From positions 3,906,001 to 3,970,000 of the forward strand of contig NZ_CP022437.1 in the NCBI RefSeq assembly GCF_002224365.1: a stretch of DNA of 64,000 nt, read 5' to 3'. This document shows positions 52,872-61,573 of the stretch, one piece after another; position 1 is the stretch's first letter; the number at the start of each line of letters is the position of its first letter. Position numbers and translations under genes: made by a program. This DNA comes from Virgibacillus necropolis. GTDB taxonomy: Bacteria > Bacillota > Bacilli > Bacillales > Amphibacillaceae. The notes beneath the pieces are model-generated. The model was not told where the DNA came from. It saw only the letters and a program-made list of their open reading frames with translations, and ran no database searches.

Positions 52872-54313
52872 TTGAAAAATATATCGATAGTATTTTCATA
52901 AATGGAACCTGGCAAGGTGCTGATACAAAAGAAACAGAAACGATTTACAATCCCGCTACACTGGAAGCAATAAGTGAAATATCCTATGGAGGAAAGGCAG
53001 AGACAGAAAAAGCAATTCAAGCTGCTTCTAAAGCCTTTGAAACTTGGGGGCAAACGACAGGTCGTGAACGATCACAAATTCTATACAAAGCATCACAAAT
53101 CATGTTGGAAGAAGCGGATAGACTAGGTGAAATTTTAACTACCGAGCAAGGAAAGCCACTAAAAGAAGCGATTGGTGAGGTTAAAAGCGCGGCCAATTTT
53201 CTATTATGGTATGCAGAAGAAGCAAGCCGTGGGTATGGTGAGTTAATTCCCTCATCTGTTAAATCCAAGCGGCTAATGGTTATACCTCAGCCTATAGGTG
53301 TTATTGGGGCGATTACACCTTGGAATTTCCCAGCATCTATGATCACAAGAAAAATTGGTCCTGCGCTTGCAGCAGGTTGTACAGTCGTACTTAAACCATC
53401 ACCAGAAACACCAATATCAGCTATCGAAATAGTAAAGATACTGGAACAAGCTGGCTTACCAAAAGGCGTTGTGAACCTTGTAACTGGTGACGCAGAAGCA
53501 ATAGGTCAGGCAATGCTGTCCGATAAAGAGGTACGGTTAATTACCTTCACTGGATCAACTAAAGTCGGAAAATATTTAATGCGTGAAGGTGCTGAACATG
53601 TAAAAAAGCTATCATTAGAACTTGGTGGGCACGCCCCGATAATTGTATTTGATGATGCAGATATTGAAAAAGCTGCAACTCTCACGTTAGGAAGTAAGTT
53701 TCGTAATAACGGTCAAACTTGTATTTGTGCCAATCGCTTATATGTACATGAATCTATTAAAGAAAAGTTTACAAATAGGTTAGCAGATAAAGTTAAAGAA
53801 CTGCAAATTGGTAATGGTCTAACAAGAGACACGGATCTTGGACCACTTATCAATGAAAATGCCGCAAAAAAAGTTCAAGCACACTTAGATGATGCAGTTG
53901 AAAAGGGAGCAAATATTATGACGGGAGGATGTAGATGGAAAAGTGATCTTGATGGTTATTTCTATCAACCTACTGTTCTATCCGATGTCACTGATGATAT
54001 GATCGTCATGAATGAAGAAACATTTGGTCCTGTTATCCCTATCCAAACATTTACGGATGAAAATTCCGTCATTCGTAAAGCAAACAATACCGATTATGGA
54101 TTAGCCGCGTATATTTTCACTGAGAAAACAAGTGTTGCCTTGCGAGTATCAGAACGCCTGGACTATGGAATTGTTGGTGTAAATGATGTATTCCCGTCAC
54201 TTCCAGAAGCTCCATTCGGTGGGATAAAACAATCTGGTATGGGTAAAGAAGGCGGACACCATGGTATGCATGAGTTCTTAGAAATGAAGTTTGTTTCAAT
54301 TTCGATAGATTAA
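52868..54313 (+). CDS. NAD(P)-dependent semialdehyde dehydrogenase (GabD/DavD-like)
   Basis: Aldehyde dehydrogenase of 481 residues. Catalytic Cys285 (NNGQTCICANR), general base Glu251 (LELGGHAP) and TPWNFPASMITRKIGPALAAGC (149-171) mark the succinate/glutarate-semialdehyde dehydrogenase group. It is translationally coupled to the acyl-CoA dehydrogenase by a 4-base overlap. In the proposed pathway it would oxidise glutarate semialdehyde to glutarate. Succinate semialdehyde (GABA shunt) is the main alternative, but no gabT is nearby. Confidence 0.88.
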   Translation: MIEKYIDSIFINGTWQGADTKETETIYNPATLEAISEISYGGKAETEKAIQAASKAFETWGQTTGRERSQILYKASQIMLEEADRLGEILTTEQGKPLKEAIGEVKSAANFLLWYAEEASRGYGELIPSSVKSKRLMVIPQPIGVIGAITPWNFPASMITRKIGPALAAGCTVVLKPSPETPISAIEIVKILEQAGLPKGVVNLVTGDAEAIGQAMLSDKEVRLITFTGSTKVGKYLMREGAEHVKKLSLELGGHAPIIVFDDADIEKAATLTLGSKFRNNGQTCICANRLYVHESIKEKFTNRLADKVKELQIGNGLTRDTDLGPLINENAAKKVQAHLDDAVEKGANIMTGGCRWKSDLDGYFYQPTVLSDVTDDMIVMNEETFGPVIPIQTFTDENSVIRKANNTDYGLAAYIFTEKTSVALRVSERLDYGIVGVNDVFPSLPEAPFGGIKQSGMGKEGGHHGMHEFLEMKFVSISID

Positions 54314-54331
54314 GGGGACGTATGGCGGAGG

Positions 54332-54415
54332 GCTTGTCTCCCGAGTTCGAGTGCTTGCCTCCTGAGTTTGAGTGCTTGTCTCCCGAGTTTAAGCATTCGT
54401 GGCCCGAGTTAATTT
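54332..54415. repeat. degenerate 21 bp direct-repeat array 3
   Basis: Four units of exactly 21 bases start at 54332, 54353, 54374 and 54395: GCTTGTCTCCCGAGTTCGAG and variants. It begins about 18 bases after the aldehyde dehydrogenase stop. Confidence 0.75.
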
Positions 54416-54438
54416 GATTCACCAAGAAATTAAAAATA

Positions 54439-54475
54439 AATGTCCTGCCAAATTGTTTGGTAGGACATTCTTATG
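54439..54475. terminator. bidirectional terminator between convergent operons
   Basis: AATGTCCTGCCAAA and TTTGGTAGGACATT (one G-U pair) around a TTG loop. It closes both the plus-strand catabolic operon and the IclR-DUF3870 pair. Confidence 0.88.
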
Positions 54476-54782
54476 TCTGTGTATATTGCTCGTATTGCTT
54501 GTACAAATCCTTCAAAGCCGATATCAGTGCATTTCCGGCCTTTCCTAAATAATGTAAGCGAATTTCTTCTACTGGGGCCTCAATGCCATCCTGTAGGCTA
54601 TAGCCACGCAATAATTGCTGGACGAACTCTCGACCGTGAAGCGTTGCCAAGGTACAGCTTGCCGTTACAATTACACCATATTTCTTATCAACCTCAGCGG
54701 TTATCGTTAATGTATCATATATACTCTTTGCCGCCATACCTGAAGGCAACTTGGCATGTCCGGCAACAAACACTGTGTGCAT
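54471..54782 (-). CDS. DUF3870 protein
   Basis: Small cytosolic protein of 103 residues, TVFVAGHAKLPSGMAAKSIYD at the N terminus, then beta-alpha repeats and LLRGYSLQDGIEAPVEEIRLHYLGKAGNAL, matching DUF3870 as I remember it. The function is unknown. The start is the ATG at 54782, eight bases after AGGAG; a GTG three codons earlier is possible. It follows the IclR gene closely (15 bases) on the same strand. DUF3870 genes are commonly beside acyl-CoA catabolism genes, in keeping with the neighbours. Confidence 0.8.
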   Translation of the reverse strand: MHTVFVAGHAKLPSGMAAKSIYDTLTITAEVDKKYGVIVTASCTLATLHGREFVQQLLRGYSLQDGIEAPVEEIRLHYLGKAGNALISALKDLYKQYEQYTQT

Positions 54783-54797
54783 CGCTTTCACTCCTGT

Positions 54798-55568
54798 TCA
54801 TAACTTAGTAGTTTGATAGCCAAGTTTTTCAGATATCTTCTCTGCATTTTGTTGTGTTTTCATTTTGATAACCTGCAGATTTTCTCCTTCAAAATGACTA
54901 GATAATCCACTAACGGTTAATGCAGCAATAACTTGTCTTCTATAATTATATAATGGGTAGGAAATTCCTGTTGTTTCTAAGTCCTGTTCCCCAATACTGT
55001 AAGCATAACCCTCTTCACGAATAATGTCTAATTCTTCTTGCAGCCTCTTTTTATCAATTTTTCGGTGCTCGTCGATTGCATAAAGTTCAGCGTCACCTAA
55101 AACCTCTTTCTGCTTCTCTTTATCCATAAATGCTAGTAATAGTTTAGGACCAGATCCTATATAAAGCGGTGAACTCTTTCCTATTCTTGTATATAAACGG
55201 ATAGCTCGTGTACTATCAACCTTTTCTATATAGGTAGCCTCTTTTTGATTTGCTATAACAATATGGATCACTTCATTGATATCTTGTGCTAATTGTTCCA
55301 TTAATGGTAAAGCTACTTCCCTTATTTCAAGTTGGTTTGTTACCAAATGTCCAAGTTCTAATAGTTTTAGGCCTAGTCTGTAGCGACTGTCTTGATCATT
55401 CTCCTTTGATTTTTGTAAAAAACCACATTCCACTAATGATGCTAAATGTCTATATGCGGTTGGTTTTGGAAGGTCAGCTCGCAATGCTATTTCTCTTAAC
55501 GATAATTCCTGTATGTCCTCGTTAAATAAATCAAGCAGTTTTAACGCCTTGATTACACTTTGATTCAT
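54798..55568 (-). CDS. IclR-family transcriptional regulator
   Basis: Regulator of 256 residues with an N-terminal winged helix (about 6-60, LSLREIALRADLPKPTAYRHLASL) and the IclR effector domain (about 75-250; ISYPLYNYRRQVIAALTVSGL). AAGGAG precedes the ATG. It sits between the two arms of the proposed lysine/glutarate block and is the obvious candidate for controlling both. The effector is unknown; family members bind small carboxylic acids. Confidence 0.93.
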   Translation of the reverse strand: MNQSVIKALKLLDLFNEDIQELSLREIALRADLPKPTAYRHLASLVECGFLQKSKENDQDSRYRLGLKLLELGHLVTNQLEIREVALPLMEQLAQDINEVIHIVIANQKEATYIEKVDSTRAIRLYTRIGKSSPLYIGSGPKLLLAFMDKEKQKEVLGDAELYAIDEHRKIDKKRLQEELDIIREEGYAYSIGEQDLETTGISYPLYNYRRQVIAALTVSGLSSHFEGENLQVIKMKTQQNAEKISEKLGYQTTKL

Positions 55569-55639
55569 TGTAATTACTCCTTAGTTGCGTATTAAGTTAG
55601 AAAATCACCCCCTACCTATACAAGTAGAGGGTTGTTTAC

Positions 55640-55732
55640 TTCAACCATTATTTCAACACTCGTTCCATTATATCAACCGTTATCCCGATATATCAAGAAT
55701 CATTCCTGGATATCAACACTCATTCCACTTTA
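55640..55732. repeat. degenerate 20-21 bp direct-repeat array 4
   Basis: Units start at 55652, 55673, 55693 and 55713 (21, 20, 20, 20 bases), each TCAA then about eight bases then TTCC or TCCC and ending in TA; a partial unit precedes them. It lies between the IclR start and the stop codon of the dehydrogenase at 55760. Confidence 0.75.
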
Positions 55733-55759
55733 CACACATATACGAACGTATAGGCTTTG

Positions 55760-56929
55760 TTATATATTTACGTGTGCTTTTGAATTAGTTGATTCATGGA
55801 TTGTGACGCCACGTTTAGCCATTTCCTTGATGTATTTATCGCCTGGAACGATTTGTTCTGGTGGATAAACACCTGATTTGGTAATTGTACCATTTCCAAT
55901 CATTTGCGCTACTACTGATATGGTATTGGCTGTTGCCCGAGCCATAGCAGTTACATTGTTATCCCGATCTTTAAATGTCGACATTTCATAGTCATAAGTG
56001 GTTGGAACACCGCCTTTTTCACCAGAAACCTTAACACGTAAGAGAACGGCGTCATCTTTATCTTTTAAATCCACAATTGGATCAAGTACCTTTAATAATA
56101 CTTCTCGTGGGTTTATTTTTTGTCCATTCAATTCTACTTCATAATCCATTCGAGTAAGGTTTAAATCCACTAGGAGTTTAAACTTTTCAGCATGACCTGG
56201 GTATCGAATTGTTTTGTATTCTAGTGTGTCAATATCTGGATATGAGAGTGATAAGGTAGATGTACCTCCTGATGTATGAAATGCCTCTAATGGTCCAAAT
56301 TTTTCAAAGTAAACCGTTTCTACTTCGGTCAGTGATTCAACTTCTTGCTTGATACCATTTCGAACAATTAGCGATGGATCTGTATAATGATCAAATACAC
56401 CTTCCATAGAGAATACATGATTATACTCAAATGGTGGTTCAGGACGAACCGGAATTCCACCAACAAACAACTGGATTGATGTTAATTTGTCGAGTTTTTC
56501 TGCTCCATGGCCTGATAAGATGTTGATCATTCCTGGCGCAACACCTAAATCAGGAATTAATGTAACACCCGCTTCTTTTGCTTCTTCTTGGAGTGCTAGA
56601 ACTTTATCTGTCATATGACCAATATGCCCACCTAAGTCAACGGAACTAACACCAACCTGGATAGCAGTTTTTGCAACAATTTCATTGAACGAATAAAACA
56701 ATGCATTAATAATCACATCAAACTGACTCATGTAGTCTGCAAGGTCTCCAATATCACTCGCATTTACTTGGTAGGCCGTTAATTTCGTGGAATTTAGTTG
56801 ATCACAAACCGCCTGAGCCCGCTTGATATCAATGTCTGCTAAACCAACAGCTGTTACCCCCTCATTCGTCGCTAAATCACGAGCCGCTTCTTTCCCCATT
56901 AAACCAGAACCAAGTACACCTATTTTCAT
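55760..56929 (-). CDS. saccharopine-dehydrogenase-family oxidoreductase, lysine 6-dehydrogenase-like
   Basis: NAD(P)-dependent enzyme of 389 residues. Rossmann motif [13 protein letters not shown] (4-16), then [29 protein letters not shown] (about 134-153) and the Sacchrp_dh C-terminal domain. Length and motifs resemble the L-lysine 6-dehydrogenase known from Geobacillus (about 385 residues), which deaminates the epsilon-amino group to give aminoadipate semialdehyde. A carboxynorspermidine or true saccharopine dehydrogenase is possible but those neighbours are absent. Last gene of the minus-strand group; GGGAG precedes the ATG. Confidence 0.8.
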   Translation of the reverse strand: MKIGVLGSGLMGKEAARDLATNEGVTAVGLADIDIKRAQAVCDQLNSTKLTAYQVNASDIGDLADYMSQFDVIINALFYSFNEIVAKTAIQVGVSSVDLGGHIGHMTDKVLALQEEAKEAGVTLIPDLGVAPGMINILSGHGAEKLDKLTSIQLFVGGIPVRPEPPFEYNHVFSMEGVFDHYTDPSLIVRNGIKQEVESLTEVETVYFEKFGPLEAFHTSGGTSTLSLSYPDIDTLEYKTIRYPGHAEKFKLLVDLNLTRMDYEVELNGQKINPREVLLKVLDPIVDLKDKDDAVLLRVKVSGEKGGVPTTYDYEMSTFKDRDNNVTAMARATANTISVVAQMIGNGTITKSGVYPPEQIVPGDKYIKEMAKRGVTIHESTNSKAHVNI

Positions 56930-56970
56930 CCAATCACTCCCTGTGTAAGATTTGAAAGTTATTTTTCTAT

Positions 56971-58470
56971 CTATTCCACATCGATTTGAGCGCGCTGTAA
57001 TTTCCCACTGTAATCAACGTATACCGCTTTCCATTCAGTAAATACATCTAAGGCTTGAACACCAGAATCGCGGTGCCCATTTCCAGTTCCTTTTGTACCA
57101 CCAAATGGTAAATGAATCTCCGCTCCAGTAGTTCCTGCATTCACATAGACAATACCTGTGTCTAGGTCACGCTGCGCTTTAAACACTTGATTTACATCAC
57201 TCGTAAAAATAGAACTAGAAAGTCCATATTCCACACTATTGTTAACTTCTACTGCTTCCTCAAAGCTTTTAACTGGTATCAATGAGACGACAGGGCCAAA
57301 TATTTCCTCATATGCAATTCGCATATCAGGTTTAACATTTGAAAATAATGTTGGTGCAAAGTAATTTCCTTGTTTGTGCTCTCCATCGTCCATTACATAG
57401 CCACCAGCTAATAACTCAGCGCCTTCTTCTTTACCAATCTCCATGTACTTTTTAATTTTATCTATTCCGGCTTTGTTAATAATAGGACCTACTTTTATGG
57501 ATTCATCCAAACCATTTCCAATTGATAATTTTTTCATTTCCTCGAGTAGCCTGTTTTCTAATTCATCTTTGACCTTCTCGTGGACAATTACCCGGCTACA
57601 CGCCGTACAACGCTGGCCACTCGTTCCAAATGCACTCCAAAGAATACCTTCAACAGCTAATGTTAAATCAGCATCATCCATGACAATCACTGCATTCTTA
57701 CCACCCATTTCAAGGGAAACCTTTTTCAATTGCTGACCACATTGCGCTGCGATTTTACGCCCCGTATCATTAGACCCTGTAAAGGAAATAACCCGAATCC
57801 CATCATGATTGACCATGGCGTTTCCTACAGCTGAACCTGAACCGAACACCACATTTACAACACCTTTTGGTAACCCAGCTTCTTCAAAAATTTTCGCAAG
57901 TTCAAATGCCATTATTGGTGTTTCTGTTGCTGGTTTCCATACAACCCCATTTCCTGCCACGATTGCTGGAAATGACTTCCACGTTGCAATTGCAATTGGA
58001 AAGTTCCACGGGGTAATCAAACCAACTACACCAATTGGTGCACGAACACTCATAGCAAACTTATCCTTCAACTCTGCTGGTGTTGTTTGCCCAAACATTC
58101 TACGACCCTCTCCAGCCATATAAAATGCCATATCGATCCCCTCTTGGACTTCTCCGCGAGCTTCCTCGATTACTTTTCCATTTTCCATTGTTAATAATTG
58201 AGAAAGACGCTCTTTGCGCTCTTTCATTATGCTTCCTACACGGTATAAAACTTCAGCTCGCATAGGTGCCGGAACTAGTGCCCATTCCTTTTGTGCCTTT
58301 TTGGCTGCCTTCACTGCATCATCAACACTAGATGCGTCCGAAAGCGGGACTTCTACCACGGTTTCACCTGTTGCTGGATTAATGACAGGTGTTGTTTCCC
58401 CTTTCGCCTCAATCCATTCTCCACCGATATAGTTTGCTAGCTTTTTTACCTGTAATAGTGTTTCTACCAT
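56971..58470 (-). CDS. aldehyde dehydrogenase (candidate aminoadipate-semialdehyde dehydrogenase)
   Basis: Aldehyde dehydrogenase of 499 residues: [18 protein letters not shown] (153-170), general base Glu254 in SLEMGGKNA, catalytic Cys288 in SGQRCTACS and a C-terminal [18 protein letters not shown]. The last block is shared with the YcbD/ketoglutarate-semialdehyde dehydrogenase group and ALDH7-like enzymes. Between the lysine-dehydrogenase-like gene (41 bases) and the ThDP enzyme (43 bases), it most plausibly oxidises aminoadipate semialdehyde to aminoadipate; that is inferred from position. AGGAGG precedes the ATG. Confidence 0.88.
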   Translation of the reverse strand: MVETLLQVKKLANYIGGEWIEAKGETTPVINPATGETVVEVPLSDASSVDDAVKAAKKAQKEWALVPAPMRAEVLYRVGSIMKERKERLSQLLTMENGKVIEEARGEVQEGIDMAFYMAGEGRRMFGQTTPAELKDKFAMSVRAPIGVVGLITPWNFPIAIATWKSFPAIVAGNGVVWKPATETPIMAFELAKIFEEAGLPKGVVNVVFGSGSAVGNAMVNHDGIRVISFTGSNDTGRKIAAQCGQQLKKVSLEMGGKNAVIVMDDADLTLAVEGILWSAFGTSGQRCTACSRVIVHEKVKDELENRLLEEMKKLSIGNGLDESIKVGPIINKAGIDKIKKYMEIGKEEGAELLAGGYVMDDGEHKQGNYFAPTLFSNVKPDMRIAYEEIFGPVVSLIPVKSFEEAVEVNNSVEYGLSSSIFTSDVNQVFKAQRDLDTGIVYVNAGTTGAEIHLPFGGTKGTGNGHRDSGVQALDVFTEWKAVYVDYSGKLQRAQIDVE

Positions 58471-58513
58471 GATAAATACCTCCTAAAAATTATTATCTAT
58501 ATAGATTAATAGA

Positions 58514-60187
58514 TTACTTTTTCGAGCGATCTCTCAATTGTTGTATCGTTGAAGAAACTGAAATGTTTTCTCCATCTGTTATTATTTCTATTACAGTTGG
58601 ACCTTGATTATGAAGCGCTTTGTCTAACGCCTTTTCAAATTCACTAAGTGTCCAAACGGTATAACCATCTGCTCCAACACTGTTTGCTAGTTTACTAAAA
58701 GAAACGTCACCTAAATTAGTAGCTATTACTTTTTCTGGATAATGAATCTCTTGATGCATTCGGATGGTTCCATACATATTATTATTAAAAACGAGACTTA
58801 TTACTGGTATCTGATATCTAACAGCGGTCTCAAGTTCCTGTACTGTCATCATAAATCCACCATCACCTGATAGAGAAACAACGGTTTTACTGCGATCTGC
58901 AAGTTGAACACCTAGTGCTGCTGGCATCCCATAGCCCATCGCTCCTGATGTAGGGCCAACATAGGTGTGCGGTTTTGTAAATGGATAAAAAGAATGAAGC
59001 CAGCCTGCAAAGTTACCCGCATCATTTGTTAAAACCGCATCATTTGGTAACCTTTTCTCTAACAAAGCTATGATTTGTTTATTAACCACATCTTCACTTG
59101 TTACATCCAAATTACTAACCTGTTGATATGCTGCTCTTCTTTCAGTTGCCCAAACTACCCATGAACCTGAAAGCGCTAATTCAGCTAGTTTAGCGAGTGC
59201 CTCTCCGCTATCAGCCACAATACCGATGTCAGGGGCAAAAACCTTTCCGAGTGTTTCATAGTCTATATCAATATGGATCAACTTTTTATCTGACGCGATA
59301 ATTTTATAATCTTGTGTTGTTACCTCTGATAGTCTAGTTCCAAAAGCCAGTATGACATCTGCTTCTTTTACGGTTTGCAAGACTTCTTTACTTGTTCCTA
59401 ATCCTAGGTGCCCGCAATATAAGGCGTGGTTATTTGGAAAAACATCATGCCGTCTAAAGGCAGCTATTACCGGTATAGAAAACTTTTCAGCAAAGGCTAG
59501 CAGTCGTTCTTCCGCCTTAGAAGATTTAATTCCGCCTCCTGCAATAATTAACGGATTTTTTGCCTTGCTTAGCATGCTCTCTATCCGTATCACTTCTTCT
59601 GTTGAAGGGGCCGGTTTCGGCTTAACGGTCGGTGCCCCAAATGACATTTCCGCTTGAGCTGGAAGCACATTTTCTGGTAGTGAAACAATGACAGGTCCTG
59701 GTCTACCAGTTTGGGCGATACGAAAAGCACGTTGAACAAGCTCCGGCATACGCTCTGGATCATTCACTTCGACAGCCCATTTTGCAATGTGCCCGAAATA
59801 TTGATCCAAATCAACTTCTTGAAAGCCTTCTCTCCCTCTAAACTTACTATGCACTTGACCTAAAAATACAACCATTGGAGTGGAATCCTGAAAGGCGGTA
59901 TGTACGCCAATTGATAAATTCGCTGCACCAACACCTCGAGTTGCCATAACCACACCAGGCTTGAGTGTCGCTTTTGCATACCCCTCTGCAATAAAAGAAG
60001 CTCCACCTTCATGTCTTGTAGAAATAACTTCAATTGACCTTTCGTCATGCAAAGCATCAAGTAGTGGTAAATAGCTTTCACCAGGCACACAAAATACATG
60101 TTTTATATCTTCTAACTCCATACATTTAACAATTGCTTGCGCTGCCGTCATTTTGACTTTCTTTTGCAAAGATGTGTTTACAATCAA
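58514..60187 (-). CDS. ThDP-dependent enzyme, acetolactate-synthase-like (candidate 2-oxoadipate decarboxylase)
   Basis: Enzyme of 557 residues. N-terminal PYR domain with the catalytic Glu60 (STRHEGGASFIAEGYAK), a central domain (about 195-325) and a C-terminal PP domain with GDGGFMMTVQE (about 440) ending in VFNNN (GDG-x26-NN thiamine motif). No regulatory small subunit gene (ilvN/ilvH) adjoins, so branched-chain synthesis is unlikely. Start is TTG at 60187 behind GAGGTG. In context it may decarboxylate 2-oxoadipate to glutarate semialdehyde; glyoxylate carboligase or a plain AlsS-type enzyme are alternatives. Confidence 0.82.
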   Translation of the reverse strand: MIVNTSLQKKVKMTAAQAIVKCMELEDIKHVFCVPGESYLPLLDALHDERSIEVISTRHEGGASFIAEGYAKATLKPGVVMATRGVGAANLSIGVHTAFQDSTPMVVFLGQVHSKFRGREGFQEVDLDQYFGHIAKWAVEVNDPERMPELVQRAFRIAQTGRPGPVIVSLPENVLPAQAEMSFGAPTVKPKPAPSTEEVIRIESMLSKAKNPLIIAGGGIKSSKAEERLLAFAEKFSIPVIAAFRRHDVFPNNHALYCGHLGLGTSKEVLQTVKEADVILAFGTRLSEVTTQDYKIIASDKKLIHIDIDYETLGKVFAPDIGIVADSGEALAKLAELALSGSWVVWATERRAAYQQVSNLDVTSEDVVNKQIIALLEKRLPNDAVLTNDAGNFAGWLHSFYPFTKPHTYVGPTSGAMGYGMPAALGVQLADRSKTVVSLSGDGGFMMTVQELETAVRYQIPVISLVFNNNMYGTIRMHQEIHYPEKVIATNLGDVSFSKLANSVGADGYTVWTLSEFEKALDKALHNQGPTVIEIITDGENISVSSTIQQLRDRSKK

Positions 60188-60204
60188 GTTAATTCACCTC
60201 ATCC

Positions 60205-60270
60205 TTAGAAAATTGACATTCGCCAATCCTTTGGGCGAATGCCTTAGTTGCACTTATGCAGAAAGAAATA
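60205..60270. repeat. GGCGAAAGCC hairpin repeat, copy 3
   Basis: TTAGAAAATTGACATTCGCC, AATCCTTTGGGCGAATGCCT, TAGTTGCACTTATGCAGAAA. The sequence differs from copies at 42619 and 47225, but paired changes keep the ATTCGCC/GGCGAAT stem. Confidence 0.7.
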
Positions 60271-60284
60271 TGGATATACTTTCT

Positions 60285-61454
60285 TTACTGCCAAGACATG
60301 TTCTTGATTCGTTTAATTACCTCATCTAATCGATCACTTGTGACAGATAATGAAATACGGATATAGCCTTCTCCCGTTGTTCCAAATGCAGAACCAGGCG
60401 TAACAATAACGCCTGCTCTATCAAGCATTTGGTTAGCAAATGAAGCGGATGAATATCCTTGTGGAACTTTTGCCCATAAAAATATAGTCCCTTTTGGTTT
60501 TTCAGCTTCCAGTCCTATTTTGTTTAATGCTTCGTGTAATTTTTCCATTCGTTCTTGATATACTTTATTATTTGCCTCAACTGCTTTTAAATCGCTTTTT
60601 AATGCCGTTGCTGCTGCCAATTGGATAGGGAGAAATTGACTTGTATCGATATTACTTTTTAAGGTTGAAAGTGCTCTAATTACGGTTTTGTTTCCTACCA
60701 AATAGCCAATACGCCACCCCGTCATATTAAAACTCTTTGATAAGGATCCAAATTCTACTGCATAATCTTTTGCTCCCGGTGCTTGCAAGATACTAGGTGC
60801 TTTGTAGCCATTAAATGTCACCAAGTCATATGCAGCATCATTCGCTACAATTATATTATGACTTTTTGCATATGAAACCGCTTTCAAAAATACATCAAGG
60901 TTTACGGTAGCTGCTGTTGGATTACTGGGGTAATTTAATAACATAAGCTTTGCTGATTCAGAATCCTTTTTTGACACTTGATTAAACAATGGTTGATATC
61001 CATTCGATTCATCAAGCGGCAAATCTACACTATTTCCACCAGCTAAATGTACAGCTGTACGATACACTGGATATCCTGGATTTGGTATTAACACTGTGTT
61101 TCCTGGATTAATCACCGCTTGCACCATATTGGCAATCCCTTCCTTGGATCCTATTAGTGCCAAGACTTCTGTGTCGGGATCAAGATCAACTGCATAATGA
61201 CTTTTATAAAAGTCAGCGACCGATTGCCTAAATTCCTGTGTGCCACTATAAGTTGAATAACGGTGGTTTAACGGGTTTCTCACTTCCTCCACTAGTCTAT
61301 CGATTACAAAGTCTGGTGTAGGTAAATCAGGTGCTCCGATGCCAAGATCGATGACATCCACACCCTTTTCCATGAGGTTCTTTTTCTTTTTTTGAAATTC
61401 TGAAAATAAGTAAGGTGGTAATGTGTTTATTTTTTCAGAAACAAACGTCATCAT
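60285..61454 (-). CDS. class I aminotransferase (candidate 2-aminoadipate aminotransferase)
   Basis: PLP aminotransferase of 389 residues with DLGIGAPDLPTPDFV (36-50), NPGYPVYRTA (125-134), NYPSNPTAAT (174-183) and the PLP Lys240 in GSLSKSFNMTGWRIGY. It is close to the LL-diaminopimelate/alanine aminotransferase-like group. In context it may convert 2-aminoadipate to 2-oxoadipate. GGGAGG lies 4 bases before the first ATG and 7 before the second (61451), so the start may be one codon later. 97 bases separate it from the ThDP gene. Confidence 0.88.
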   Translation of the reverse strand: MMTFVSEKINTLPPYLFSEFQKKKKNLMEKGVDVIDLGIGAPDLPTPDFVIDRLVEEVRNPLNHRYSTYSGTQEFRQSVADFYKSHYAVDLDPDTEVLALIGSKEGIANMVQAVINPGNTVLIPNPGYPVYRTAVHLAGGNSVDLPLDESNGYQPLFNQVSKKDSESAKLMLLNYPSNPTAATVNLDVFLKAVSYAKSHNIIVANDAAYDLVTFNGYKAPSILQAPGAKDYAVEFGSLSKSFNMTGWRIGYLVGNKTVIRALSTLKSNIDTSQFLPIQLAAATALKSDLKAVEANNKVYQERMEKLHEALNKIGLEAEKPKGTIFLWAKVPQGYSSASFANQMLDRAGVIVTPGSAFGTTGEGYIRISLSVTSDRLDEVIKRIKNMSWQ

Positions 61455-61573
61455 TCTTCCTCCCTATTCCATTAAATGAAACGGTATTTCATGATTATAG
61501 TATAAGTATAAATCAGTGATTTAAAATTTGCAATTGTTTATACTGAACAAATTTTAATTAACCCTAAAGATAC

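Noticed and set aside
54117-54425. Minus-strand ORF with repeated NSGDKHSNSGGKHS residues
   Set aside because: It is the 21-bp DNA array read in one frame and then antisense to the aldehyde dehydrogenase; no ribosome site.
54332-55732. CRISPR arrays
   Set aside because: Units are contiguous, degenerate and 20-21 bases with no spacers; no cas genes in the window.
58514-61454. Branched-chain amino-acid biosynthesis (ALS plus aminotransferase)
   Set aside because: No ilvN/ilvH, ilvC, ilvD or leu genes; the flanking dehydrogenases and CoA-ester genes fit catabolism.
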